Source: Hahellaceae bacterium
Lineage (GTDB): Bacteria; Pseudomonadota; Gammaproteobacteria; Pseudomonadales; Oleiphilaceae
Assembly: GCA_024234575.1 (NCBI GenBank)
Contig: JACKOB010000002.1
Span: forward strand, 1,178,001-1,242,000
Direction: 5' to 3'
Length of the DNA: 64,000 bases
The position numbers and the translations under genes are program-made. The notes beneath the pieces were generated by a model. That model saw nothing but the letters and a program-made list of their open reading frames with translations. It searched no databases and was not told the DNA's origin. Shown one piece after another: positions 9,957-18,062 of this stretch (positions within the stretch are counted from its first letter, which is position 1; the number at the start of each line of letters is the position of its first letter).

Positions 9957-10144
9957 GTTTGTTACCCCCTCATTAAATTCAGCTGCTACTTTTTATTGTC
10001 CTGATGCTAACCCGTAGATAGAAAACTATACGTAAATGCTCAAATGTACAAATAATCAGCAAAAACAGCGGGCCTTTAATAAGATCGCGTTAAAGTCAGA
10101 ACAAAACCCTCAGAAAATTACTTTATTGCCCGAATAGCGAGTAA

Positions 10145-10172
10145 AAAGAAAAAAAGCCGGCAGTTGCCGGCT
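10145..10172 (-). terminator. Rho-independent terminator
   Basis: On the minus strand, AGCCGGCA pairs with TGCCGGCT (10155-10172) and is followed by TTTTTTCTTTTT. It lies ~35 bases after the stop of the gene at 10208-10771 and separates it from the metallopeptidase gene. Confidence 0.85.
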
Positions 10173-10207
10173 AAAGTTTCACGGGGGTCTTTGTGAACTA
10201 GGGACGG

Positions 10208-10771
10208 TTAGATGGTCTGTCCTGTGACGGGGGCGTAGACCATCGTGGTCGTGGCGTTCTGGTTGAGGCTCTTGTCTTTGCCAAAGAAATGAGCCATGTC
10301 TAAGTTTTCCCAGCCGATGGTATGGGCATCGCTGAATATACAGTCGCTTTTATTTCCGGCACCGTGGCCATTTGAGGTGTGCAGCATGGCGTGGCGCAAT
10401 ACGCCTGTGTTCGAAATAAAACCAACAAAACAGCCTTCGGGCATCAGCATAAGTTCGGCAAGGCTGGTGACCTTTCTGGTACTACCCAATACGTTATTGC
10501 CAAAAAGTCGGGTGTAATTTGTTGCCGTGGTGACGGTAAACATCGAGCTGGTCATATTAACATCGGCGCAGCTGACGCCTTTAGCACTCCAGGCGCAATA
10601 GAGGGCGGCATCCCAGCACTGCATATTGCTTAGCTTTTGGTACAGCATCAGGTCGGCACCTTGTAAAGAGCCATTTTGAAAACTTGCCAGAGCCTTTCCC
10701 ATTTCCTCCGCTAACAGACGAGTCCGTCTGGCGGGGGTTGCGCCGCTGGGAATTAAATCCATGATTGCCAT
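10208..10771 (-). CDS. Unknown protein, possible cysteine-protease-like fold
   Basis: A 187-residue protein of unknown function with no signal peptide. Two patches look catalytic: QCWDAALYCAW at 51-61 and RHAMLHTSNGHGAGNKSDC at 126-144. A Q-x-C-W helix start followed by a glycine-flanked histidine (His127) and a later Asn/Asp is the order expected in papain-like or NlpC-like folds, so a thiol peptidase or transglutaminase activity is conceivable; this is inference only. A strong terminator follows. It is co-oriented with the HELVH protein gene 251 bases downstream, but the terminator argues for separate transcripts. Confidence 0.6.
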   Translation of the reverse strand: MAIMDLIPSGATPARRTRLLAEEMGKALASFQNGSLQGADLMLYQKLSNMQCWDAALYCAWSAKGVSCADVNMTSSMFTVTTATNYTRLFGNNVLGSTRKVTSLAELMLMPEGCFVGFISNTGVLRHAMLHTSNGHGAGNKSDCIFSDAHTIGWENLDMAHFFGKDKSLNQNATTTMVYAPVTGQTI

Positions 10772-11022
10772 GTTATTTCCTTTAAAGAACAGGTTAGAAC
10801 GTTAAAATGTACGGATGCTATGTCGGTATAAATCTTTAGCAGACATTCTCTATTCAATAAGGGATGCGTTTTCTCTATAGAAAACCCCTCAATAATTTCT
10901 TGGCGAAGTACAATAATTATTGCCGGGCTGGTTGCGAAAAGTGGGTGCTGGGAGCTTTAAGCAAGCATATCAAGGGGCGTGCGACTGTTGCGTTGCAGCG
11001 AGGTAACAAAACCCTCGCTGTG

Positions 11023-11078
11023 GTGAAGTTGTGAAGTTGTGAAGTTGTGAAGTTGTGAAGTTGTGAGGTGGTGAGGTG
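11023..11078. repeat. Octamer tandem repeat in a 325-base gene-free stretch
   Basis: Five perfect copies of GTGAAGTT (11023-11062) are followed by two GTGAGGTG variants (11063-11078). The repeat sits just past the end of the DUF3313-like lipoprotein gene. The rest of the gap between 10772 and 11096 shows no gene; a minus-strand frame through the repeat is low-complexity and was rejected. Such octamers are prone to slipped-strand length change. Confidence 0.9.
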
Positions 11079-11096
11079 TTTGTGTCTTTAGACCCT

Positions 11097-11840
11097 TTAG
11101 TCTGCCACAGCAGGTTCGACACTTACCGCTGATTGACTTGCCATGTAGTTGCTTTGCGCGGCTTGCTTTAAGGCGGTTACCTGATGTTCGATCCACTGGT
11201 CAATAGATGTTGAGAGCTTGGCTAAAGAGACTGCCTCCCATTCATTTTCGAGTCTTTCCTGACCGACCATTCCGACGACAGTTTTGGCGACAACTTCTTT
11301 GGTTGCTGTATCGACAAACTCCGCCTCGACAAACATCAGTATATCTTCGTCCCTGATACCTATTAATTTTGTCACGCCAGCAAATGCCATGACGGTCGGC
11401 CAGTATTCGTAAAAGCGCAGTGGTTCATCCCTGGTTTCTAATCCGGTAATTGCCACTTTTGCTCTTAAGGAACGATCACCCACCTGCTCAGAGGCGCGGT
11501 AATACGCTTCCAGTTTACGTGTCAGGGCTTGTGTCATGTACGACTGGATGGCAACGATAGTTTCGTTGGTAATCTGAAGGTTCTGCTTAATTCCTGCGTC
11601 CAGAGCAATGGGGTCGACGATCATCGTTTGGTAAGAGCGAAGATTGGCTCCCGGAGCAATCCAGGCTTTCGCGGCAATAAACTGCGTTTCTTCTACTTCA
11701 ACGGAATTTAGTGGCTGATAGTCTTTCATAAAACCGGAGTAGGGGCGATCAACATCGGGTGCCTTGGGGTTAAACATACTGCAGCCCGTTGTTAGCAATA
11801 GCACCAGTGGTAAGAGTAATAGTTTTAGGTGGTTGAACAT
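11097..11840 (-). CDS. DUF3313-like outer-membrane lipoprotein
   Basis: A 247-residue lipoprotein with signal peptide and lipobox LTTGC. The following segment (PYSGFMKDYQPLN) and a later helical-strand pattern resemble DUF3313 lipoproteins, which are widespread in gammaproteobacteria and have no defined function. No catalytic motif is seen. It is transcribed away from the divergent gene at 12102 and probably alone; the octamer repeat lies just after its stop. Confidence 0.75.
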   Translation of the reverse strand: MFNHLKLLLLPLVLLLTTGCSMFNPKAPDVDRPYSGFMKDYQPLNSVEVEETQFIAAKAWIAPGANLRSYQTMIVDPIALDAGIKQNLQITNETIVAIQSYMTQALTRKLEAYYRASEQVGDRSLRAKVAITGLETRDEPLRFYEYWPTVMAFAGVTKLIGIRDEDILMFVEAEFVDTATKEVVAKTVVGMVGQERLENEWEAVSLAKLSTSIDQWIEHQVTALKQAAQSNYMASQSAVSVEPAVAD

Positions 11841-12027
11841 GATTGAGCCCTATCGTTCTTATTATATGGGGGATGTGCGAATCGTCGCAGAATAATAAAC
11901 GATTGGCAGGCGCATCGCTGCGACCTTACGCGCTTTTTGTGAAGTTGCACTCGCAAAATTGCGTATAGATGTTTTTGGACAGGCGAATTTTTGTTGACTT
12001 CGGATTGGCGCTATTGCTAAATAACAA

Positions 12028-12046
12028 AATGAACGTTCATTCCGTT
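12028..12046 (+). promoter_or_regulatory. Operator-like site, copy 1 (TetR regulon)
   Basis: AATGAACGTTCATTCCGTT lies 55 bases upstream of the start at 12102 and contains the perfect 14-bp palindrome AATGAAC/GTTCATT. A related 19-mer occurs upstream of the nearby tetR gene (13331-13349, reverse strand), with 15 of 19 positions identical. Confidence 0.7.
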
Positions 12047-12101
12047 ATTTGTTATGGTCGTTCTGTTGGTTGGATTCACTCATGATAATAAGGATAGGCT
12101 T

Positions 12102-12638
12102 ATGACTGCTGTAACTTCTTTTGCAACCAATGATCTGGTTGACGAATTAACCCTTGATGCTTTGTCAGATATGGCTAGCGAGCAGCTCGATGCGCTATAT
12201 CGACAAGGAAAATTACCCGAAAGTATGGCACGGCTGGATGGTAAGCCCAAAGGCCGAATGCTGGCAGTGCGTGGTTTGGACACAACGCCCCTGTCATTTC
12301 CGTTGCGTTTGCTTGCATCGTCGCGGCTGTTTCCGTGGGCGGGAAAGAGCTTTAGGTCGGCAACTGACAAAACAGGCGAAGGTATCAATCGTATTAATCT
12401 GACGTTATCGCAGCGAACATGGTTTCCCTTTAATACTGTTATTGAACCGTCTGTGATAGATGGTAAACCCTGTATTTATCTCGACTATGATTTGGCGGGT
12501 AACCCCTGGTTTGTGCGAAGAATCAGAGATGAGCTTAGGGAAGTGGCCCCAGGTTTGTTTTTAGGCCCAGCAATGTGGAAGCAAAAAGATGCGGGCGCAA
12601 TGCTGGTACTGTGGTTTGCGATAGATACGAGGGCCTGA
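12102..12638 (+). CDS. Unknown protein under probable TetR control
   Basis: A 178-residue soluble protein that I do not recognise. The ATG at 12102 is preceded by AAGGATAGG; the frame is open from 12054 but that start has no binding site. Helical N-terminal segment, then a region with RINLTLSQRTWFPFNTVIEP, YLDYDLAGNPWFVRRIRDE and GLFLGPAMW, a beta-rich pattern that could form a lipid- or small-molecule-binding barrel. It converges on a tetR gene (48 bases between stops) and both share an operator-like sequence, so it is the likely target of that repressor. Confidence 0.75.
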   Translation: MTAVTSFATNDLVDELTLDALSDMASEQLDALYRQGKLPESMARLDGKPKGRMLAVRGLDTTPLSFPLRLLASSRLFPWAGKSFRSATDKTGEGINRINLTLSQRTWFPFNTVIEPSVIDGKPCIYLDYDLAGNPWFVRRIRDELREVAPGLFLGPAMWKQKDAGAMLVLWFAIDTRA

Positions 12639-12685
12639 TTAATCGCGCTTGGCGCAGTAGCCCTTATCTGTTGAGCTTTTTCGGG

Positions 12686-13303
12686 TTACGCGCTGGGGGG
12701 GCAAAAAAGATCCCAGCAAGCAGATTCTGCTGCCTGGAATGTGCTTTCCGATAGGGTGTAGTAGCCGGCATCCTGTGCTTTGATCAGCCCAACGAAAGCA
12801 CCCCAAATTAAGGCCATCAATGCCTCGGGGGGAATATCGCGGGCGATTTTTTCGGCTCTCGCCTGTGTACAAAACGTTAAAATGGGGGCGAGAGACTGTA
12901 TTTCTAAATTGCGGCTTACCACGTCCAGATAAGGCGCGTGATCTTGTAGTTCGAGAAAGCGAAAATGGGTGGGTTTGTCTTGGGCAAACTGGCGTAGTCT
13001 GCTCCAGAAACTATGAAATTTTTCACGAGGGTTTTGGTTAAAATCGAAATCATCAAACAGGTAAGCCGCTAGTAACGTTTTTGCATGCTGGTAAACGCCG
13101 TTGACTAACGCTTCTTTGTTTTCGAAATAACGATAAATCGTTCCTGCACCCACGTTGGCAAGTTTCGCTACTTCCGGTACCGCGACACCATGAAATCCTC
13201 GTGCAGAAAATAATGTTAAGGCCGCTTCCAGAATTGCCTGATTTTTAGCCTCGGCATTACGCTCTCTAACGCTGATTGATGGCGCTGGGGTTGTGATATC
13301 CAT
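12686..13303 (-). CDS. TetR-family transcriptional regulator
   Basis: A 205-residue TetR-type repressor. The N-terminal helix-turn-helix region (~12-65) has ILEAALTLFSARGFHGVAV and GAGTIYRYFENKEALVN; the C-terminal ligand-binding domain is variable. The 19-bp operator-like sequence 27 bases upstream of its start (13331-13349) matches one upstream of the gene at 12102, which suggests autoregulation and control of that gene. The ligand is unknown; TetR proteins next to lipid-like genes often sense acyl or hydrophobic molecules. Confidence 0.93.
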   Translation of the reverse strand: MDITTPAPSISVRERNAEAKNQAILEAALTLFSARGFHGVAVPEVAKLANVGAGTIYRYFENKEALVNGVYQHAKTLLAAYLFDDFDFNQNPREKFHSFWSRLRQFAQDKPTHFRFLELQDHAPYLDVVSRNLEIQSLAPILTFCTQARAEKIARDIPPEALMALIWGAFVGLIKAQDAGYYTLSESTFQAAESACWDLFCPPSA

Positions 13304-13330
13304 AGTGGTTGGCTTTTATTTTCGGTAATA

Positions 13331-13349
13331 AACGGAATGCTTATTCATT
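13331..13349 (-). promoter_or_regulatory. Operator-like site, copy 2 (tetR promoter)
   Basis: On the minus strand this reads AATGAATAAGCATTCCGTT, differing from copy 1 at 12028-12046 only in the four central bases. It lies immediately upstream of the tetR start. Confidence 0.7.
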
Positions 13350-13408
13350 TTTAAGAAAGGGTACGAAGTATCAGGGCTGCTGTCAATGTAAGGCATCATT
13401 GAAGCGAG

Positions 13409-14164
13409 CTATGGCTCACTTTCATCGAAATCAACATAAAGCTTGCCACTGATTTGCTGGTAAACCCCTTCGCTTTTCAGCTTCTTTAGTTGTGTCGAAA
13501 GCGTATCCACAAAGCGTTTGTTTTCGGGGTTATTAAAGCAGGTAAGGCGGTCGTATCCGGTAAAAAGCGCGTGTTCTGGAGAGTAATTGAGGTCATTGGT
13601 GTAGGGTAGAATGTCTGGAATGGCGGCAATAAAAGCTTGTATGCGTCCCAGTTTCAACATTTGTAAGTTTTGCTCGTCGCTATTGACCATGAATAACTTG
13701 GTTTTCACGTGTAAAGCACTTTTATAATAGTTTTCGTGCCCGATAACACCACCCACGCGCATTTTTAACAGTGAATTGACATCGGTAATGGCAGGTGAGT
13801 TTTTAGCGGTAAAGATGAAGTAAGCAAATGCACCGAGGGGAAAGCTTGAGATAATGCTTTCTTTACCGAAGCGTTCTTCCATAACGTCCGTGAAAGAGAA
13901 AATACAGTCAACGTTTCCTTGTTGGAATACGTTTAATGCTCTTTGATAGGGAAAGAAAAGCTGTTTGACAGAATATCCGGTTTCGCTGACTGCGCTGTTG
14001 AAAATCCGCTGATACGTACCGCTTTGGTCTTCTTCCAGCAGATTTGTAATCGCGGGAACGGCGATGCGAATTTCTTCGGCAGACGCTCTCATTCCCCCCA
14101 AGCTTAACAATATGGGGATTAGCAGAAGCGTGCAGCAGCACTGATAGTTTATTCGCGCATTCAA
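13409..14164 (-). CDS. Periplasmic solute-binding protein family 3-like
   Basis: A 251-residue exported protein (signal peptide ~1-29, ending ASA) of the SBP_bac_3 type: EIRIAVPAITNLLEEDQSGTY at the start of the mature protein, then an amphipathic two-lobe pattern with QRALNVFQQGNVDCIFSF and a second-lobe segment GRIQAFIAAIPDI. No permease or ATPase gene is adjacent. It follows the hybrid kinase gene on the same strand after 82 bases, so it may feed a signalling pathway rather than uptake. The ligand is unknown. Confidence 0.8.
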   Translation of the reverse strand: MNARINYQCCCTLLLIPILLSLGGMRASAEEIRIAVPAITNLLEEDQSGTYQRIFNSAVSETGYSVKQLFFPYQRALNVFQQGNVDCIFSFTDVMEERFGKESIISSFPLGAFAYFIFTAKNSPAITDVNSLLKMRVGGVIGHENYYKSALHVKTKLFMVNSDEQNLQMLKLGRIQAFIAAIPDILPYTNDLNYSPEHALFTGYDRLTCFNNPENKRFVDTLSTQLKKLKSEGVYQQISGKLYVDFDESEP

Positions 14165-14246
14165 ATGTAAGTATCCAGTAAGACAGCGAGGATTGACTTC
14201 ATTTAAGTCTAGTTCAGGATTTTCTATCTACCAAGAGGTAGCCCGC

Positions 14247-15896
14247 TTAAACATTGTGGTCTTTTTTGCTGATGGGCAGCAGATCATTAATGACGGCGAG
14301 AAGTTTTTTAGGAGAAAAGGGTTTGGCGATAAAATAGTCCATACCCGCATCAAAACAGGCTTGCTGGTCCGACTCTTGCGCGTTCGCGGTTAACGCGATA
14401 ATAGGAACATGAGCGCCAGAGAGGGCTTCTTCCTGGCGGATACGAACAGTTGCCTCAAGGCCGTCCATGTTGGGCATTTGAATGTCCATTAAAATGAGGT
14501 CTGGCGCTTCCTGTTGCCAGGCGGTAAGTGCCTCTTGTCCATCAACCGCGAGAACAATTTGGTGTCCCCCTTTTTCAAGAACCTTTTGTGCAACTTTGCG
14601 GTTTACCGGGTTGTCTTCTGCGAGCAGTATTTTTCTTGAGGTGTTCGCCGCCTTCTGATCTTGTGGTTTCTTTGTTGGTAAGGCTTCGTTTACTTTATTT
14701 AACGGTATCGTCAAAGTGAAGGTGCTGCCCTGGCCGGGCACACTATCAACCTTAATCGTGCCATGCATTAAACTAGCGATTTTTGCAGAAATCGCCAGAC
14801 CTAATCCGATACCACTATACTTCCGCTTATGTGAGCCTTCTGCCTGGGTAAAAAGGGCGAAAATTTTCTCCTTGCTGGCTGGGCTAATTCCGATGCCAGA
14901 ATCCTGAATTTCAAAAGAGACCGATGCGCGGTCAGAATGGGGCGGCGCGACGGACGCTTGAAAACAGATACCGCCGCTTTCGGTAAACTTTATGGCATTG
15001 TCCAAAAGGTTAATGAGTATCTGCTTCAAGCGATTACTGTCTGCTTCAACAACACAGCCGAGGTTGCTATCGATAGATGTTTTAAAATACAGCCCTTTTT
15101 CTTCGGCTCGGGCGGCAAATGAGCGCAACGTATTTTCAAGCATGGGTAACAACTGGAACTTGTCGTTATGCAACCTGAGAGTTTTGGCCTCAATTCGCGA
15201 CATGTCCAGAATTTCGTCGATGATCGATAGTAAGCCATTGGCCGAGCTTTTAACGGACTTGAGGTTGTCTCGCTGCTCTTCGGATAAATGGGTATCCAGG
15301 GTGAGGCTCGTCAGCCCCAGAATGCCGTGCAGAGGGGTGCGTAGCTCATGACTCATCGTTGCTAAAAACTGAGACTTCGCCTGGTTAGCTTCTTCTGCCT
15401 TTCGCACGGCATTGAGCGCTTGTTGTTGAGTGCGCAGGAGCTCTTCATGTTCGAGGCAGGCGATACAGGCAGTGGTGAGCCTTTCTATTACTGGCTGCAA
15501 GGCCAGCAGAAATTTATCCGGAAGCGCAGCGGTGCGGCGTATTGCCATCAAGCCTAGTTTTTGTAGTGGGAAGATATAAAAAATATTGGTAGCTATTTCG
15601 ATGGCTAATGGCTTGGACTGATGCTCTGCGTTGCGCACATGTAAGTGCAGTTTTTCTACAAAATCTTCGTAACCAGGCAGCACGGCGGTGTTAAAGCTTG
15701 GGTAGGTGTAGGCGGGTTCACGCAGGTTTAGCTCGACCGTATCGTCGAGTTTCAGCCAGACAGCACCCCAGGTCCCGCCAAGCATCTTAAGTGCTGTGGG
15801 CATAAACTTGCGCAGCATTGGCTCGAGTTGCAGGTCTCTGCCAACGAGCAACGCCAGCGAGTATTGTATTGAGACGAGTTCTTTATCGAAGGACAT
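14247..15896 (-). CDS. Hybrid histidine kinase (GAF-like, HisKA, HATPase, receiver)
   Basis: A 549-residue cytosolic hybrid kinase without membrane segments. Residues 1-150 form a GAF-like sensory region, followed by a short coiled coil (~150-178). HisKA has phospho-acceptor His183 in MSHELRTPLHG. HATPase boxes are LKQILINLLDNAIKF, DSGIGI and SGIGLGLAI. The receiver has the acidic pair in LLAEDN and phospho-accepting Asp471 in LILMDIQMPN. The upstream FIST gene stops only 5 bases before its ATG, so the two are co-transcribed and probably coupled; FIST is a ligand-sensing domain often paired with kinases. The output beyond the fused receiver is not visible here. Confidence 0.92.
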   Translation of the reverse strand: MSFDKELVSIQYSLALLVGRDLQLEPMLRKFMPTALKMLGGTWGAVWLKLDDTVELNLREPAYTYPSFNTAVLPGYEDFVEKLHLHVRNAEHQSKPLAIEIATNIFYIFPLQKLGLMAIRRTAALPDKFLLALQPVIERLTTACIACLEHEELLRTQQQALNAVRKAEEANQAKSQFLATMSHELRTPLHGILGLTSLTLDTHLSEEQRDNLKSVKSSANGLLSIIDEILDMSRIEAKTLRLHNDKFQLLPMLENTLRSFAARAEEKGLYFKTSIDSNLGCVVEADSNRLKQILINLLDNAIKFTESGGICFQASVAPPHSDRASVSFEIQDSGIGISPASKEKIFALFTQAEGSHKRKYSGIGLGLAISAKIASLMHGTIKVDSVPGQGSTFTLTIPLNKVNEALPTKKPQDQKAANTSRKILLAEDNPVNRKVAQKVLEKGGHQIVLAVDGQEALTAWQQEAPDLILMDIQMPNMDGLEATVRIRQEEALSGAHVPIIALTANAQESDQQACFDAGMDYFIAKPFSPKKLLAVINDLLPISKKDHNV

Positions 15897-15901
15897 AGTT
15901 G

Positions 15902-16891
15902 CTAGGGCTCATGGAAAACTCCCAATACGATGCTTTTGTTATAAAACTCCAGACAGGTGTCCCCAGAGCAGGCTATTTCACCCATTGTTAGTGCGCCAAT
16001 CGTATGACCGCGAGCAGTCAGGGTTGCATCGATGCCGGTTAGTTCCTCCTGAAACTGCTTTCGTAAAAAAAACACTCGGGAAATACAATCAAAAATCAGC
16101 ACAGGAAAGGATTTGTCGTAACGGCCAGCACCCGTCAGAGACGTTGCTGCCTGTTTTGAGGCGTTGATAAGGCTCAGAGTCGTCCCATAGAGAATATACA
16201 CAAGTTGATTTTCTGGTATCTCGCCAACGCATACGAGGGAGTCGCCTTTCACCTTAAATGTTTCCCGCACTACAACTGCGCTGTCTATCCGGCTCATGCC
16301 AAAAGGATACAGGTGGGACTGATGATGAAAGTTTTCAAGCGAGATGTCTTCACCTGTACTTTCGCGAATGGCCTCTTGGTAAGTCTCGAAAGCTGGCCGG
16401 TAGTCGAGAGTGTGAATAATATTGTTGCTGGCGCTTGTTACCAGAAATGGCCCGGCAATCTTGTTCCAGCCGTGCTCAACGCTGGTTGTCATGGGGCGGG
16501 GTATAGATATGAGTTGGGCACAGTCTTTTTTTACGCCGCTGTTTGTGACAATTGAAGGTTGTGAGCGGTTAGTAGATGAGCCGGTACCGCCCCCTAAATA
16601 TTGGCAATTGGCACCGAAAAGGCCGTAACACTCTTCCAGAAAATAAGCGATGCGACTGCTTGCACCATCAACAAAAACCAATAGTGAAGAGTTGCTTGGG
16701 GTGTGCTCGGCAAACTCTGACATTTGCCCGCGAAAGTCACTTTGCTCGTCAGATAGACCTGTTACTTCTAGCACGCTGATTTCCTGGTAAAAGCCACAAA
16801 CAATGCTGCCCGTAGACAGGTGTCGGGTGCCATGGATGACTTGAGGAAAAAGTCCGCCGCACACGGGAATGCGAAGGCTTTGTAATAACAT
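15902..16891 (-). CDS. FIST-domain sensory protein (annotated from first in-frame ATG)
   Basis: The 329 residues after this ATG hold the end of a FIST_N domain (IPVCGGLFP, followed by TGSIVCGF) and a FIST_C domain. FIST proteins are predicted small-molecule, possibly amino-acid, sensors tied to signal transduction. The ATG has no convincing binding site, and reading upstream in frame gives a further ~85 codons of convincing FIST_N sequence (16892-17149) with no ATG, GTG or TTG; see the next feature. Its stop is 5 bases from the hybrid kinase start, so the two form an operon. The truncated form may lack part of the ligand domain. Confidence 0.75.
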   Translation of the reverse strand: MLLQSLRIPVCGGLFPQVIHGTRHLSTGSIVCGFYQEISVLEVTGLSDEQSDFRGQMSEFAEHTPSNSSLLVFVDGASSRIAYFLEECYGLFGANCQYLGGGTGSSTNRSQPSIVTNSGVKKDCAQLISIPRPMTTSVEHGWNKIAGPFLVTSASNNIIHTLDYRPAFETYQEAIRESTGEDISLENFHHQSHLYPFGMSRIDSAVVVRETFKVKGDSLVCVGEIPENQLVYILYGTTLSLINASKQAATSLTGAGRYDKSFPVLIFDCISRVFFLRKQFQEELTGIDATLTARGHTIGALTMGEIACSGDTCLEFYNKSIVLGVFHEP

Positions 16892-17130
16892 CTCAAAACT
16901 TTCGGAAGCGTAAGAGGTGTCTTCACAGGCGAGTATCAGGAGTCCTTTTACGCCGGACTCGATAGCCTGATGAATGTGTTTGGTGAGTTGTTGCGAATCC
17001 CCTGTCTCGTCTATTAACAGAAGGGGGGTGTATTTTTCATAGACATCCTCACGACGAACCTTCTCTGATAGTCGGCCTAAGTGTACAACACATTGATCAG
17101 TATAGATGGCAGGCAGAGCTGAGAAAGCAT
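16892..17130 (-). pseudogene. 5' end of the FIST gene, apparently frameshifted
   Basis: In the FIST frame this stretch encodes segments such as [20 protein letters not shown] and GVKGLLILACEDTSYASESF, the expected start of FIST_N. The only good start nearby is the ATG at 17128-17130 with CAGG seven bases upstream, but it is in another frame and stops after 17 codons. Adding one base within codons 3-5 would join the ATG to the FIST frame. A one-base deletion, a sequencing error or a non-standard start would all explain this. Confidence 0.55.
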
Positions 17131-17319
17131 TTTTTGCCTGTTGACGTTAAATTTGGGGTATTTGAACTGAAAAGGCGAATACCAGAACAAGATTGTGATT
17201 TGATGGGAGTCATTAAAACGAACAAACCTATCGCTTATAGTGACTGTCGGTTTACCGGGTATTACAACCCTCTCGCCTGTGTTTATGCGAGGGCCACACA
17301 CCAACACCAGGAAAGCACA

Positions 17320-18054
17320 TTGCAGAAAGGGTTTCTCGCCATTTTAAGGTCTATCCTGGGTAGCTTGCGCGATCTGGCGCCTATTATATTGGTGATTGGT
17401 TTTTTTCAGCTTGTGGTATTGCAACAACCCATTCCAGACTTAATAAATCTGCTCGTTGGCGTTTTTTGTGTACTGCTGGGCTTAACCTTTTTTATCTTTG
17501 GTCTCGAAATGGGGTTGTTTCCGTTGGGCGAATCGATGGCCCACGCCTTTGCTCGTAAAGGCAGTGCTGCCTGGCTGATTGCTTTTGCCTTTGCTCTGGG
17601 CTTTGGTACCACCATTGCCGAGCCTGCGCTTATTGCCGTGGCCGCCGAAGCGGCGCAAGTGGCCGCTGAGGGAGGTATGATAGCCGCTACCGATGAAGCC
17701 CAGGAAAGCTACGCCGATGGTTTGCGCTATACGGTGGCGTTTTCTGTTGGCCTGGCAATCGTGATTGGTGTATTTCGGATTATTGCCGGCTGGTCGATTC
17801 AGTGGATGATTATCGGTGGTTATATCCTTGTAGTCATCATGACGGCTCTTGCGCCACAAGAAATTATTGGTATTGCCTATGACTCAGGTGGTGTGACCAC
17901 CTCAACCATCACCGTCCCCCTGGTCACGGCTTTAGGCGTAGGGCTGGCATCATCCATCAAAGGCCGTAACCCAATGATCGATGGCTTTGGCTTGATCGCC
18001 TTTGCGTCGTTAACGCCGATGATATTCGTCATGCTTTATGGCATGGTCATCTAG
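17320..18054 (+). CDS. DUF1538 multi-pass membrane protein, copy 1
   Basis: A polytopic inner-membrane protein of the DUF1538 family, function unestablished. I chose the TTG at 17320 because AGGAAA lies six bases upstream and the 244-residue product fits the family; the frame is open from 17134 but the extra 62 residues are hydrophilic and overlap the divergent FIST promoter. Conserved motifs are [32 protein letters not shown] and [16 protein letters not shown], all repeated in the next gene. Small-residue glycine patches within membrane helices suggest a channel or transporter. It starts a four-gene operon with a second DUF1538, a PII-like and a CBS gene. Confidence 0.82.
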   Translation: MQKGFLAILRSILGSLRDLAPIILVIGFFQLVVLQQPIPDLINLLVGVFCVLLGLTFFIFGLEMGLFPLGESMAHAFARKGSAAWLIAFAFALGFGTTIAEPALIAVAAEAAQVAAEGGMIAATDEAQESYADGLRYTVAFSVGLAIVIGVFRIIAGWSIQWMIIGGYILVVIMTALAPQEIIGIAYDSGGVTTSTITVPLVTALGVGLASSIKGRNPMIDGFGLIAFASLTPMIFVMLYGMVI

Positions 18055-18062
18055 GGGGCGGG

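Noticed and set aside
10957..11196. 79-codon minus-strand frame through the octamer repeat
   Set aside because: Translation is dominated by the repeat and overlaps the lipoprotein gene; low complexity.
17134..17319. Upstream part of the DUF1538 frame
   Set aside because: Hydrophilic, overlaps the FIST gene start and lacks a ribosome binding site; TTG at 17320 is better placed.
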